This document shows, piece after piece, positions 55,025 through 62,877 of a stretch of 64,000 nt of DNA. Origin of the DNA: Clostridium thermopalmarium DSM 5974. GTDB taxonomy: Bacteria; Bacillota; Clostridia; Clostridiales; Clostridiaceae. Positions within the stretch are counted from its first letter, which is position 1. Each line of letters opens with the position of its first letter. Position numbers and translations under genes: made by a program. The notes under the pieces were generated by a model, which was not told the origin of the DNA, did not search any database, and saw nothing but the letters and a program-made list of their open reading frames with translations. Location of the stretch: positions 62,001-126,000 of the forward strand of contig NZ_PVXN01000021.1 in assembly GCF_002995795.1 (NCBI RefSeq), written 5' to 3'.

Positions 55025-56368
55025 TTATACCATGTTATACATTATAATAAAACACATAAGAGCTGCAGGAAAATACATAAGTTCCTTATATCCATGCTTT
55101 ATAAAAACATAACTCATAAACATAGCAAGCATTACTATTCCATAAAAATAATTGTATTCTGATAATGAAGGAGCAATTTTGAGAAGAAGATAAGTTCCAC
55201 CTTCAATTGATATCATAGTAGAATATAATAATGAAGTTATAATCCTAAATAACATATCAAATTTAACGAATATAATTCCCAATGTTCCAAGAAGTACTAC
55301 AAATGAATATAAAGGCGCAAGCATCAAATTTCCTGGTATAAAAAACATACTTATATTTTCTATGGTACACATGGTATAGGGCATAGCAAATATTTGAGCA
55401 CTTAAGGTAACACTGAGATTTTCATTCAATTCCTTAGGCAGCATATAGAGAGCCCTTTGTATTTTTCCATTATAAATTATAATTCCTAAGGTAGCTAAGA
55501 AAGATAATGTGCACCCAATATCTAAAACATAATAAGGTTTTATTATAAATATAATAATAGCTGATAAGCTAAGAGAAGATAATCCATCATAGTTTTTATA
55601 AAATACCTTTGAAAGTTTTAAAATCAATATCATTACATAGGACCGTATGGTAGCCGCCTCCGCTCCAGTAAAAATCATATATAAAAAAGAACCTACAAGG
55701 CCTAATTTTATTCCTAATACCTTTTCCAATAATTTATATACAATTGCTAAATGAAATCCTGATACGCTTATTATGTGAGATATCCCTAGTTTATTTATCT
55801 CTTCTTTTATTTGAAAGTTTAAATACTTAGTGTCTCCGTAACATGCAGCCATAATAACTCCTGCATTTTTATCTCCTAACACCTTTGAATATTTATAATA
55901 TAGCTTTTCCTTAAAATCATAAACTTTCTTTAAAAAATCAGTTCTTCCTTTAGAACAACTTTTAATTTTATATTTTCCTATAACTCCCTTAGAATAATCC
56001 TTATCATCACTAAAATTTCCTTTAACTACTATCTTTTCTCCCAATTCAATATTACTAAGATTACCATATAAAATAACTTTTCTTCCTCTGTAATCTCCTA
56101 TATAAGAGCCCCTACTTTTCTCTATAATTCTAAACTTGGCACTTCCACCTATATCTACATTGAAATATATAAAAAAACTTAAGCATCCTATTATAAAAAA
56201 ACATAGTATTAATATAAATCCTTTAATATTTTGAGTAAAAAATATTACTGCAACAAATATTATTGTCATCAATATTGCAAATATAATATTAATTTGTAAA
56301 AACATTAAATTAAGACAAGCTATATATACAGCTAACGCATAATATGTTAGAGGTCTTTTCATTTTCAT
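55025..56368 (-). CDS. comEC: ComEC/Rec2-family channel protein lacking the metallo-beta-lactamase domain
   Basis: Membrane channel for DNA uptake. At 447 aa it has N-terminal helices, an OB-like soluble domain (VILYGNLSNIELGEKIVVKGNF), then the competence domain with ISHIISVSGFHLAIVYKL, FLYMIFTGAEAATIRSYVMI and IGCTLSFLATLGIIIYNGK. The C-terminal nuclease-like domain of full ComEC (usually 650-800 aa in total) is absent; translation stops after the last helices. It heads the comEC-holA pair; the ATG has AGGAG upstream. It may be a natural short form. Confidence 0.88.
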   Translation of the reverse strand: MKMKRPLTYYALAVYIACLNLMFLQINIIFAILMTIIFVAVIFFTQNIKGFILILCFFIIGCLSFFIYFNVDIGGSAKFRIIEKSRGSYIGDYRGRKVILYGNLSNIELGEKIVVKGNFSDDKDYSKGVIGKYKIKSCSKGRTDFLKKVYDFKEKLYYKYSKVLGDKNAGVIMAACYGDTKYLNFQIKEEINKLGISHIISVSGFHLAIVYKLLEKVLGIKLGLVGSFLYMIFTGAEAATIRSYVMILILKLSKVFYKNYDGLSSLSLSAIIIFIIKPYYVLDIGCTLSFLATLGIIIYNGKIQRALYMLPKELNENLSVTLSAQIFAMPYTMCTIENISMFFIPGNLMLAPLYSFVVLLGTLGIIFVKFDMLFRIITSLLYSTMISIEGGTYLLLKIAPSLSEYNYFYGIVMLAMFMSYVFIKHGYKELMYFPAALMCFIIMYNMV

Positions 56369-56378
56369 ATATACTCCT

Positions 56379-56422
56379 AAAAAATGTCTTCACATGGTAA
56401 TATAACCAAATATGTGAAGACT
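56379..56422 (-). terminator. Terminator after the P-type ATPase-like gene
   Basis: AGTCTTCACAT pairs with ATGTGAAGAC and is followed by ATTTTTT on the minus strand. It separates the ATPase-like gene from comEC. Confidence 0.85.
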
Positions 56423-56427
56423 AATCA

Positions 56428-59019
56428 TTATTCTATATATATTCCTTTTATAAACTTTATTAAAAACACCTCTATAATTAAAAATATAATCATAATTTTC
56501 AAGTTCCACATTGATTTAGTTAAGCTCAATAAATAATTAGGATAAAAATTTCGGAAGAATAATAAACAAAGTATAAAGTTCAGTATGAAAATTAAAAGTG
56601 AGATTTTATTCTTTATTACATTCTTAATTTCTATAAAATAAAATGAAAATATAATTGAACTTATATACAATATTGCAAATAAACTTTCTTTACCTGCAAC
56701 CATTTCTTTATTTTTTTCAATAGCAAACATTGCAACTAATAATATACTTACATATGCAATATATAGAATTATTCCAGAAGTAAATCTATTAAATATTCTT
56801 TTATCCATATAGACTTTATCGTAAGCATGTTCCTTAATATTCTCACTTTGACTGTATATAAGCAAAGAATTCAGCATTAAACTTATAAAATTAATCCATA
56901 GTATTTTAGTAAAATCTACAGAAATATGTTTAAAGAACACACTAATTGTAGTAATTGATAAAAATTCTATAATTGATATTATAAGATTAAAAAATATTAT
57001 ATTATTTATATTTCTAATGAGTTTCCTACTTTTATCGATTAAAGATAAAAGCTTCACAAAATTTTTATCCTTTATGAATATATCTGCCATGTTTTTTGTT
57101 ATTTGAGTACATTCTTTACCTGTAGCTATACCTATTTTTGAAGCTCGAAAACTAGGTAAATCTGTAAATCTGTTTCCTGTAACTGCAACATTATAACCTA
57201 ACCTTTTAAACTCACGGCATATTTTCCATTTATTCTTGGAGGATATCTTTGAATATATTCCTACTTTTTCAACTACTTTTTCTATATCACCATCATCCAT
57301 ATTGTCAATTTCAACACCTGATAGCACCATGTCATTTTGATTTAGTATTCCCATCTTTTTTCCAAATGAATTTGCTGCTATCTTGTTATCTTCAGTAATA
57401 ATCACTGGTTTTATAGCTAATCTTCTGCAATAATCTATACTTTCTATTGCACTTTCCTTCAGCGGATTATTTAGTCCCATAAGCCCTACAAAAACTAAAT
57501 TACTTTCTATATTTTCATTTACACTTGGCTCATAATTAAAATTTCTATATGCAAAGCTAATAACATGTAATCCTTCCTTAGACAAGGCTAAATCCGCATC
57601 CCTTATACTTAATATATCTTTAAGTGTAATCTCTACTTCCATTCCATTTTTCATTATATGAGTGCATCTTTCTAATAGCTTATCTACACTACCTACAACA
57701 TTTGCTCTATATTTATCTTCAATTCGATTTAAAGTTGTTTTTATTTTTTTGTCACCATCATAAGGTACTGTAAATATCCTTTCTTGCTCTTTTTCCAATA
57801 CGTTCTTATATAAAAAATTTTTTCTTCCATATTCTATAATAGCTCTTTCTGTAATATCTCCCTTGTATACTTTCCCATCTCTGTCAACGTTAGCATCATT
57901 GCAAAGTAATCCTATAGTTATCATTCTATCTACGTTATCTTTATTTTCCTCTATATTTTCTAAATCTGCATCTATTATATTTTCACCACAAAAAAGTTTA
58001 CTTACAAACATACTTTCTTTTGTCAAAGCCCCTACTTTATTTATAAGTAATACATTTATTTCTGATAAAGTCTGCATGGAGGATAATCCTTCTATAGTAA
58101 TTTCCGCTCTCTTCATATGTTTTCTTATTATAAATGAAAGGATATCTATAATAAATATAATATGAACAGGTACTATAGTAAGATAAATTATAAATATCAA
58201 ATTTATAAATTGGGATAAACTTGTTTTTCCGTAAATAGCATATAAGCCTATACCCACTAAACAAAGTATAAAAATTTTTGACATAAAATTAATAATGTTA
58301 GATATATTTTCTTCTAGTAAAGTTCTCTCATGATTTTCTTTTAATAAATTTTCGGTCATTTTGCCTATCTCGGTATTTTCTCCTACTGCCACTACTATCC
58401 CCTTAGCACTTCCATCAATAACAAAGGAAGATTTAAAAAGTATGTTTTTCATATCGCTAGGAAGCAGCTCTTTATCTTCTATTTTTGTTTCATACTTTTC
58501 TACTAAACTAATATCTCCAGTAATTGCTGACTCTTTAACCTTTAAATTTTCGCATTGCATTATCCTCAAATCTGCTGGTACTATGTCTCCTTTTTCTACA
58601 TATACTATATCACCTACTACTAATTCTTCTGAATTTAGAGTAAGCAATTTTCCTTCTCTTACTACATCAGCTTTATGTGGAGCAATACTTCTAAGCTTAT
58701 TTAATCTATTTTCATTTTTATAATCTTTAAAAGCGTATAATAACACAAAAAGGACGGTTGTACCACACAAAAAAACAGCAGCTTTAAAATTATTAATATA
58801 AATTAATAGTACAGATATAAATATAGCTAAAACACAATGTAGTTTTAACATGTGCTTAAAAAATAGAATAATAAAATTTTTATTTTTTAAATTTAAATTT
58901 TTGTTATCTCCGAAAACTTCTCTGCTTTCTTTTACTTTGTCTTCAGTAAGTCCATATTTAAAATCGCTTTTTAATTTCTTTACAACCTCATTCCAACTGC
59001 TATTATACCAAGTCTTCAT
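56428..59019 (-). CDS. P-type ATPase homologue with degenerate catalytic motifs (pseudo-ATPase)
   Basis: An intact 863-aa frame collinear with Ca2+-type (P2) cation ATPases: N-terminal domain (WYNSSWNEVVKKLKSD), actuator (LVVGDIVYVEKGDIVPADLR), P- and N-domains (RIFTVPYDGDKKIKT, KLLERCTHIM) and about 10 helices. The key residues are changed. The phosphorylated Asp of DKTGT is Asn327 (INKVGALT). TGES is TGDI (167-170). KGA becomes VGS (442-444). TGDGVND is TGNRFTD (614-620), keeping only the last Asp. The PEGL helix reads IVPVHIIF. It should not hydrolyse ATP through a phospho-Asp. The frame is free of stops, so the protein may be kept for another role. GAGG precedes the ATG. Function unknown. 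Confidence 0.88.
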   Translation of the reverse strand: MKTWYNSSWNEVVKKLKSDFKYGLTEDKVKESREVFGDNKNLNLKNKNFIILFFKHMLKLHCVLAIFISVLLIYINNFKAAVFLCGTTVLFVLLYAFKDYKNENRLNKLRSIAPHKADVVREGKLLTLNSEELVVGDIVYVEKGDIVPADLRIMQCENLKVKESAITGDISLVEKYETKIEDKELLPSDMKNILFKSSFVIDGSAKGIVVAVGENTEIGKMTENLLKENHERTLLEENISNIINFMSKIFILCLVGIGLYAIYGKTSLSQFINLIFIIYLTIVPVHIIFIIDILSFIIRKHMKRAEITIEGLSSMQTLSEINVLLINKVGALTKESMFVSKLFCGENIIDADLENIEENKDNVDRMITIGLLCNDANVDRDGKVYKGDITERAIIEYGRKNFLYKNVLEKEQERIFTVPYDGDKKIKTTLNRIEDKYRANVVGSVDKLLERCTHIMKNGMEVEITLKDILSIRDADLALSKEGLHVISFAYRNFNYEPSVNENIESNLVFVGLMGLNNPLKESAIESIDYCRRLAIKPVIITEDNKIAANSFGKKMGILNQNDMVLSGVEIDNMDDGDIEKVVEKVGIYSKISSKNKWKICREFKRLGYNVAVTGNRFTDLPSFRASKIGIATGKECTQITKNMADIFIKDKNFVKLLSLIDKSRKLIRNINNIIFFNLIISIIEFLSITTISVFFKHISVDFTKILWINFISLMLNSLLIYSQSENIKEHAYDKVYMDKRIFNRFTSGIILYIAYVSILLVAMFAIEKNKEMVAGKESLFAILYISSIIFSFYFIEIKNVIKNKISLLIFILNFILCLLFFRNFYPNYLLSLTKSMWNLKIMIIFLIIEVFLIKFIKGIYIE

Positions 59020-59108
59020 AAAACTACCTCATTCTTTATATAGCAAATATATTTCTAAGCTAATAGTCGTATAATAAAAAATATACTTTAGTTTTTAGTA
59101 TTCCAATT

Positions 59109-59142
59109 AAAAATATTAGTGAGCCCTATTAAGGACTCACTA
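59109..59142 (-). terminator. Terminator after the 80-residue gene
   Basis: TAGTGAG/CTCACTA stem followed by ATATTTTT on the minus strand, adjoining the stop codon. Confidence 0.75.
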
Positions 59143-59143
59143 G

Positions 59144-59386
59144 CTATTTTTTATCTTCAAAATAATTTGAGAAGAAGTAATTTTTTTCTCCATTATCATC
59201 TTCAATTAGATATAAAATAACACCATTAACTGAAGGTTTAATCTCATATTGAGCAGGCATTTTAACGCTTAATACTTCATACTCTTTTCCTTTAGTTAAA
59301 TTAACCACTACTCCTGTTTTCTCTTGAGTATTTCTTTTAAATATAACTTTCTTTACTGGCTTATCAATTTCAATAATTTCTTCCAT
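59144..59386 (-). CDS. 80-residue protein of unknown function
   Basis: I do not recognise the family. It is soluble and mixed-charge, with a probable all-beta fold: KKVIFKRNTQEKTGVVVNLTKGKEYEVLSVKM resembles a small SH3-like barrel, followed by NGVILYLIEDDNGEKNYFFSNYFED. There is no signal peptide or Cys. The ATG has AGGGGT upstream. It stands alone with its own terminator between comEA and the ATPase-like gene. Confidence 0.72.
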   Translation of the reverse strand: MEEIIEIDKPVKKVIFKRNTQEKTGVVVNLTKGKEYEVLSVKMPAQYEIKPSVNGVILYLIEDDNGEKNYFFSNYFEDKK

Positions 59387-59472
59387 TTAATTCACTACCC
59401 CTTCTGTTGGTTTATATCCATAAATTTTAACATAAATAATATTATAGCATTTTTATAAACTTAATTCAAAAT

Positions 59473-60132
59473 TTATCTTACTTCAATTTTATCTCTAAAC
59501 TTAGCTAAAGTTTTTTCTCCTATTCTATCTACCTCCATTAATTCCTCTACAGAATTAAATTTTCCATTACTTTCTCTATACTCTATTATTTTTTGCGCAG
59601 TAACTTCTCCTATTCCTGGAAGGCTTACCAACTCTTCTTTACTAGCACTATTTATATCTATTTTTTTATTCTCTGAATCCAAATTGGGCGAATTTTCATT
59701 TCTATTACTGTTATTATTAACAACAGGTAAGGTTAATCTTTCCTTATCATTTTTGTTATATATTATTATACAATCTTCATCTTTTAATTTCATAGAACAG
59801 TTAACACTTAGTTTATCAGCATTTTCTGTAAATCCACCAGCCTTTTTTACTAAATCATATATCCTACTTCCATACTCCATAGTATACACATCTGGATTTT
59901 TAACTTCTCCTTTAATTTCAACAACAATATTCTTAAGTTCTTCCCTAGATGAATTATTTTTATCTAGGGAAGAATTATCCACAATTACAGAATTGTCATA
60001 TTTATTAGATAAATTACTAATAACCTCATTATTATAAGCTTTTGGCTTAGATAAAATGTACCCAACCGTCAAAAATATAGTGCATATTATTATCATAGCT
60101 GCTGAACCTATTATTTTTTCTTTCTTATCCAT
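59473..60132 (-). CDS. comEA: Competence protein ComEA (helix-hairpin-helix DNA receptor)
   Basis: Membrane-anchored DNA receptor for uptake. At 219 aa it has an N-terminal transmembrane helix (about 9-29), a polar linker, an SLBB domain (VVEIKGEVKNPDVYTMEYGSRIYDLVKKAGGF), a second linker and a C-terminal pair of helix-hairpin-helix motifs (INSASKEELVSLPGIGEVTAQKIIEYRE). It is in the same region as comEC but separated from it by two genes; comEB is absent here. Confidence 0.93.
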   Translation of the reverse strand: MDKKEKIIGSAAMIIICTIFLTVGYILSKPKAYNNEVISNLSNKYDNSVIVDNSSLDKNNSSREELKNIVVEIKGEVKNPDVYTMEYGSRIYDLVKKAGGFTENADKLSVNCSMKLKDEDCIIIYNKNDKERLTLPVVNNNSNRNENSPNLDSENKKIDINSASKEELVSLPGIGEVTAQKIIEYRESNGKFNSVEELMEVDRIGEKTLAKFRDKIEVR

Positions 60133-60254
60133 AACATGTTCTGCCCTCCAACAATAATCTTAATGTTTTATTATTGCCACTATAAAAAATTTAATAACCT
60201 ATATTCTATTAAAAAATACATTTTTAGACTATTATCAATTTTTAGTAATTATTT

Positions 60255-60283
60255 TTGATATAATCAAATTTTTTTGATATACT
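60255..60283 (+). promoter_or_regulatory. Promoter of the D,D-carboxypeptidase gene
   Basis: -35 TTGATA (60255-60260), 17-nt spacer, -10 TATACT (60278-60283). The transcript would start close to the ribosome site TTAGGAGG. Confidence 0.65.
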
Positions 60284-60310
60284 ATTCATATAAAATTTAG
60301 GAGGTAAGTA

Positions 60311-61546
60311 ATGCGTAAAATAATGACATTTATACTTATAGTTGTATTATTATCCTTTACAGTACATGAAGCAAAAGCACAAAGCTCTCCCCCTAATATA
60401 TATACTGATGGCGTTGTATTAATGGATGCAGCTACAGGAGAAATATTATATTCCAAAAATATGGATACTCAATATCCTCCAGCCTCTACTACTAAAATTA
60501 TGACTGCTCTTTTAACCCTTGAAAACGCTAATCTAGATGATGTGGTCACTGTAGGAAAAAATCCCCCTCTTATAGATGGCAGCAAAATATATTTATTTGA
60601 AGATGAAAAGTTGACAGTTAAAGATCTTTTATATGCTTTGCTTTTAAGATCTGCTAACGATGCAGCTTTAACTTTAGCTGAACATATATCCGGTTCAAGT
60701 GAAGAATTCGCAAAACTTATGAATAAAAGAGCTTTAGAACTTGGATGTAGTAACACTAATTTTGTTAATCCTAGTGGATTATACGATGATATGCATAGAA
60801 CTACTGCTAGAGACTTAGCTTTAATTATGAAAGAGTTAATTAAGCATGAAGAATACATAAAAATATCTACAACATCAATGTATTATATACAACCTACAAA
60901 TAAAAGCAAAGAAAAAAGACCTCTTTGGAATGAAAATAGATTAATACAAAAAAGTTCAAATTATTATTACGAAGGCTGTGAAGCAGGTAAAACTGGATAT
61001 ACTATTCAGTCAAAGCATTCTTACGTTGCAGTAGCTTCTCGAAATGGAATTAAGCTTATAGCTGTACTTCTTCATGATTCTAATAAAGCTTATTGGTCCG
61101 ATGCTAGAAAGTTATTTGATTATGGATTTGAAAACTTCTCCAAAGCCACCTTATATTCCAAAGGAGATATGGTTGGAGAATATACAATAAAGGAAGGATT
61201 AAACATCCCTCTTTTAGCCGCTGAAAACTTTTACTATCTTAAAAACAAAGATTCAACAGAAACTCCTAAACTTAAAATAAATTCTAAGGATTTAAGCAAA
61301 ACATCTTTTAATAGAGGGCAAAACATTCTAACTGCAGAAGTATTTTATAATAACAAATCTATAGGCAGCCTAAATCTAGCAAGCGGTGCTGATTATGCTT
61401 ATAAAGCACCTGCATTAGCCTTAAAAAATAGTGTTAATTCAATAAACTCAATGAAAATTCTGGCCTATCCAGTCATATTAATCTTGCTTATCTCTTTATT
61501 GAGAATAAGAAAGAAAGTAAAACAAAAGAAAAGAGATAGATATTGA
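60311..61546 (+). CDS. D-alanyl-D-alanine carboxypeptidase (DacF/PBP5 type)
   Basis: Removes the terminal D-Ala of peptidoglycan stem peptides. At 411 aa it has a signal peptide (cleavage likely after EAKA, about residue 23), the S11 peptidase motifs PASTTKIMTA (SxxK), RSANDAAL (SxN) and AGKTGYT (KTG), then a beta domain and a C-terminal membrane anchor (MKILAYPVILILLISLLRI) with a basic tail. GGAGG lies upstream of the ATG. It could be the vegetative or the sporulation enzyme; sequence alone does not say. Confidence 0.94.
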   Translation: MRKIMTFILIVVLLSFTVHEAKAQSSPPNIYTDGVVLMDAATGEILYSKNMDTQYPPASTTKIMTALLTLENANLDDVVTVGKNPPLIDGSKIYLFEDEKLTVKDLLYALLLRSANDAALTLAEHISGSSEEFAKLMNKRALELGCSNTNFVNPSGLYDDMHRTTARDLALIMKELIKHEEYIKISTTSMYYIQPTNKSKEKRPLWNENRLIQKSSNYYYEGCEAGKTGYTIQSKHSYVAVASRNGIKLIAVLLHDSNKAYWSDARKLFDYGFENFSKATLYSKGDMVGEYTIKEGLNIPLLAAENFYYLKNKDSTETPKLKINSKDLSKTSFNRGQNILTAEVFYNNKSIGSLNLASGADYAYKAPALALKNSVNSINSMKILAYPVILILLISLLRIRKKVKQKKRDRY

Positions 61547-61575
61547 TAAAAATCAATATCTATCTCTTTTCTTTT
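61532..61575. terminator. Bidirectional terminator between the carboxypeptidase and pseudouridine synthase genes
   Basis: AGAGATAGATATTGAT/ATCAATATCTATCTCT, a perfect 16-bp stem with a short A loop and a U-run on the plus strand. The carboxypeptidase stop codon lies inside the stem. Confidence 0.93.
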
Positions 61576-62479
61576 AAGATTTTAATTTATCAATTAAACT
61601 TTTCATATCTAAAGGCATATCACTTTCCAGTTTTATTATCTTTCGACTCTTAGGGTGAGGAAATTCTAATTTATAGGCATGTAATGCCTGTCTTTCTATA
61701 TATTCTTTTTCCTCTTTTCCATATAATGCATCCCCAAAAATAGGATGACCTATACTGCTTAAATGTACTCTTATCTGATGAGTTCTTCCTGTTTCAAGAG
61801 TAAGCCTTACAAGATTAGCATCATTATATCTTTCTATAACTTCAAATCTTGTAACACTTCTTTGTCCCCTATCATCTATAACTCGTTTTATGGTTCCTTC
61901 CCCAACTCTATATATTGGTTTATCTATTACTCCTTTGTTATCTTTCATATTACCATGGACTATAGCTAAATAGCTTTTAACAAACACATTCTTTTGCATG
62001 TCTCTTGCAAGAGCCATATGACTAAAAGCATTCTTAGCTACTAATATAAGACCTGAAGTGTCCATATCTAGTCTATTTACTAATCTTACTATACTATTTT
62101 CGTTTTTTTCTTTGAAATAATATAAAAGGCCATTAGATAAAGTGCCATTTAAATGCCTTTTTGTTGGGTGAACTACCATGCCTTTAGGTTTATTTACCAC
62201 TATTATATCTTCATCTTCATAAACAATTTCTAAATCCATCTTTTCTGGAATTATATCTTGTTCTTCTTCTTTATCAATTTTTATTTCTATAATATCTTTA
62301 TCCTTAAGTTTATAGGATAAGTTTACTTTTTCATTATTTACTTTTATTCTTCCATCTCTTGCTGCTTTTCTGATGAATCTACTAGAAAATTCAGCATTGC
62401 ATCTTAGATATTCGCTAAGTTTTATGTCTTCTTCGATTTTTACCTTTAATCTTAATATATTTTCTTTATTATTCAACAA
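61574..62479 (-). CDS. RluD-family pseudouridine synthase
   Basis: Isomerises uridine in rRNA. At 301 aa it has an N-terminal S4 RNA-binding domain (KLSEYLRCNAEFSSRFIRKAARDGRIKVNNEKV), then the catalytic core with VNKPKGMVVHPT, the catalytic Asp in VNRLDMDTSGLIL, and the C-terminal RVHLSSIGHPIFGDALYG. The start is TTG at 62479, 9 nt after GAGG, and it overlaps the ridA end by 11 nt. The exact target uridine is not predictable. Confidence 0.92.
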   Translation of the reverse strand: MLNNKENILRLKVKIEEDIKLSEYLRCNAEFSSRFIRKAARDGRIKVNNEKVNLSYKLKDKDIIEIKIDKEEEQDIIPEKMDLEIVYEDEDIIVVNKPKGMVVHPTKRHLNGTLSNGLLYYFKEKNENSIVRLVNRLDMDTSGLILVAKNAFSHMALARDMQKNVFVKSYLAIVHGNMKDNKGVIDKPIYRVGEGTIKRVIDDRGQRSVTRFEVIERYNDANLVRLTLETGRTHQIRVHLSSIGHPIFGDALYGKEEKEYIERQALHAYKLEFPHPKSRKIIKLESDMPLDMKSLIDKLKS

Positions 62480-62852
62480 ATGCTATAACCTCAATTTCTA
62501 GTAGAGCATCCTTTGGAAGTTTTCCAACTTGGAAGCAAGATCTTGCTGGTTGTTCACTTGTAAAATATTTTCCATAAATTTCGTTTACTTTATTGAAATC
62601 GTTTATATCTTTTAGTAATACAGTTGTCTTTACTACTTTATCAAAACTAGTTCCTGCTTCTTCTAAAATAGCTTTCAAATTTAGCATTACTCTTTCTGTT
62701 GCTTTTTCTATATTATCATTAACTAACTCCCCAGTTTGAGGATCTAAAGGAATTTGACCTGAAGTAAATAAAAGATTTCCAATTTTAACTCCTTGTGAAT
62801 ATGGTCCTATTGCAGATGGTGCATTTGTTGTACTGATTATTTGTTTTTTCAT
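62469..62852 (-). CDS. ridA: Enamine/imine deaminase RidA
   Basis: Hydrolyses reactive 2-aminoacrylate-type enamines from PLP enzymes. At 127 aa, the family motifs are STTNAPSAIGPYSQGVKIGN, LLFTSGQIPLDPQTGEL and the C-terminal PARSCFQVGKLPKDALLEIEVIA with the substrate-binding Arg. GGAGG precedes the ATG. It overlaps the pseudouridine synthase gene. Confidence 0.96.
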   Translation of the reverse strand: MKKQIISTTNAPSAIGPYSQGVKIGNLLFTSGQIPLDPQTGELVNDNIEKATERVMLNLKAILEEAGTSFDKVVKTTVLLKDINDFNKVNEIYGKYFTSEQPARSCFQVGKLPKDALLEIEVIAFVE

Positions 62853-62877
62853 TTTCTCTTCCTCCTAATTGTATAAT

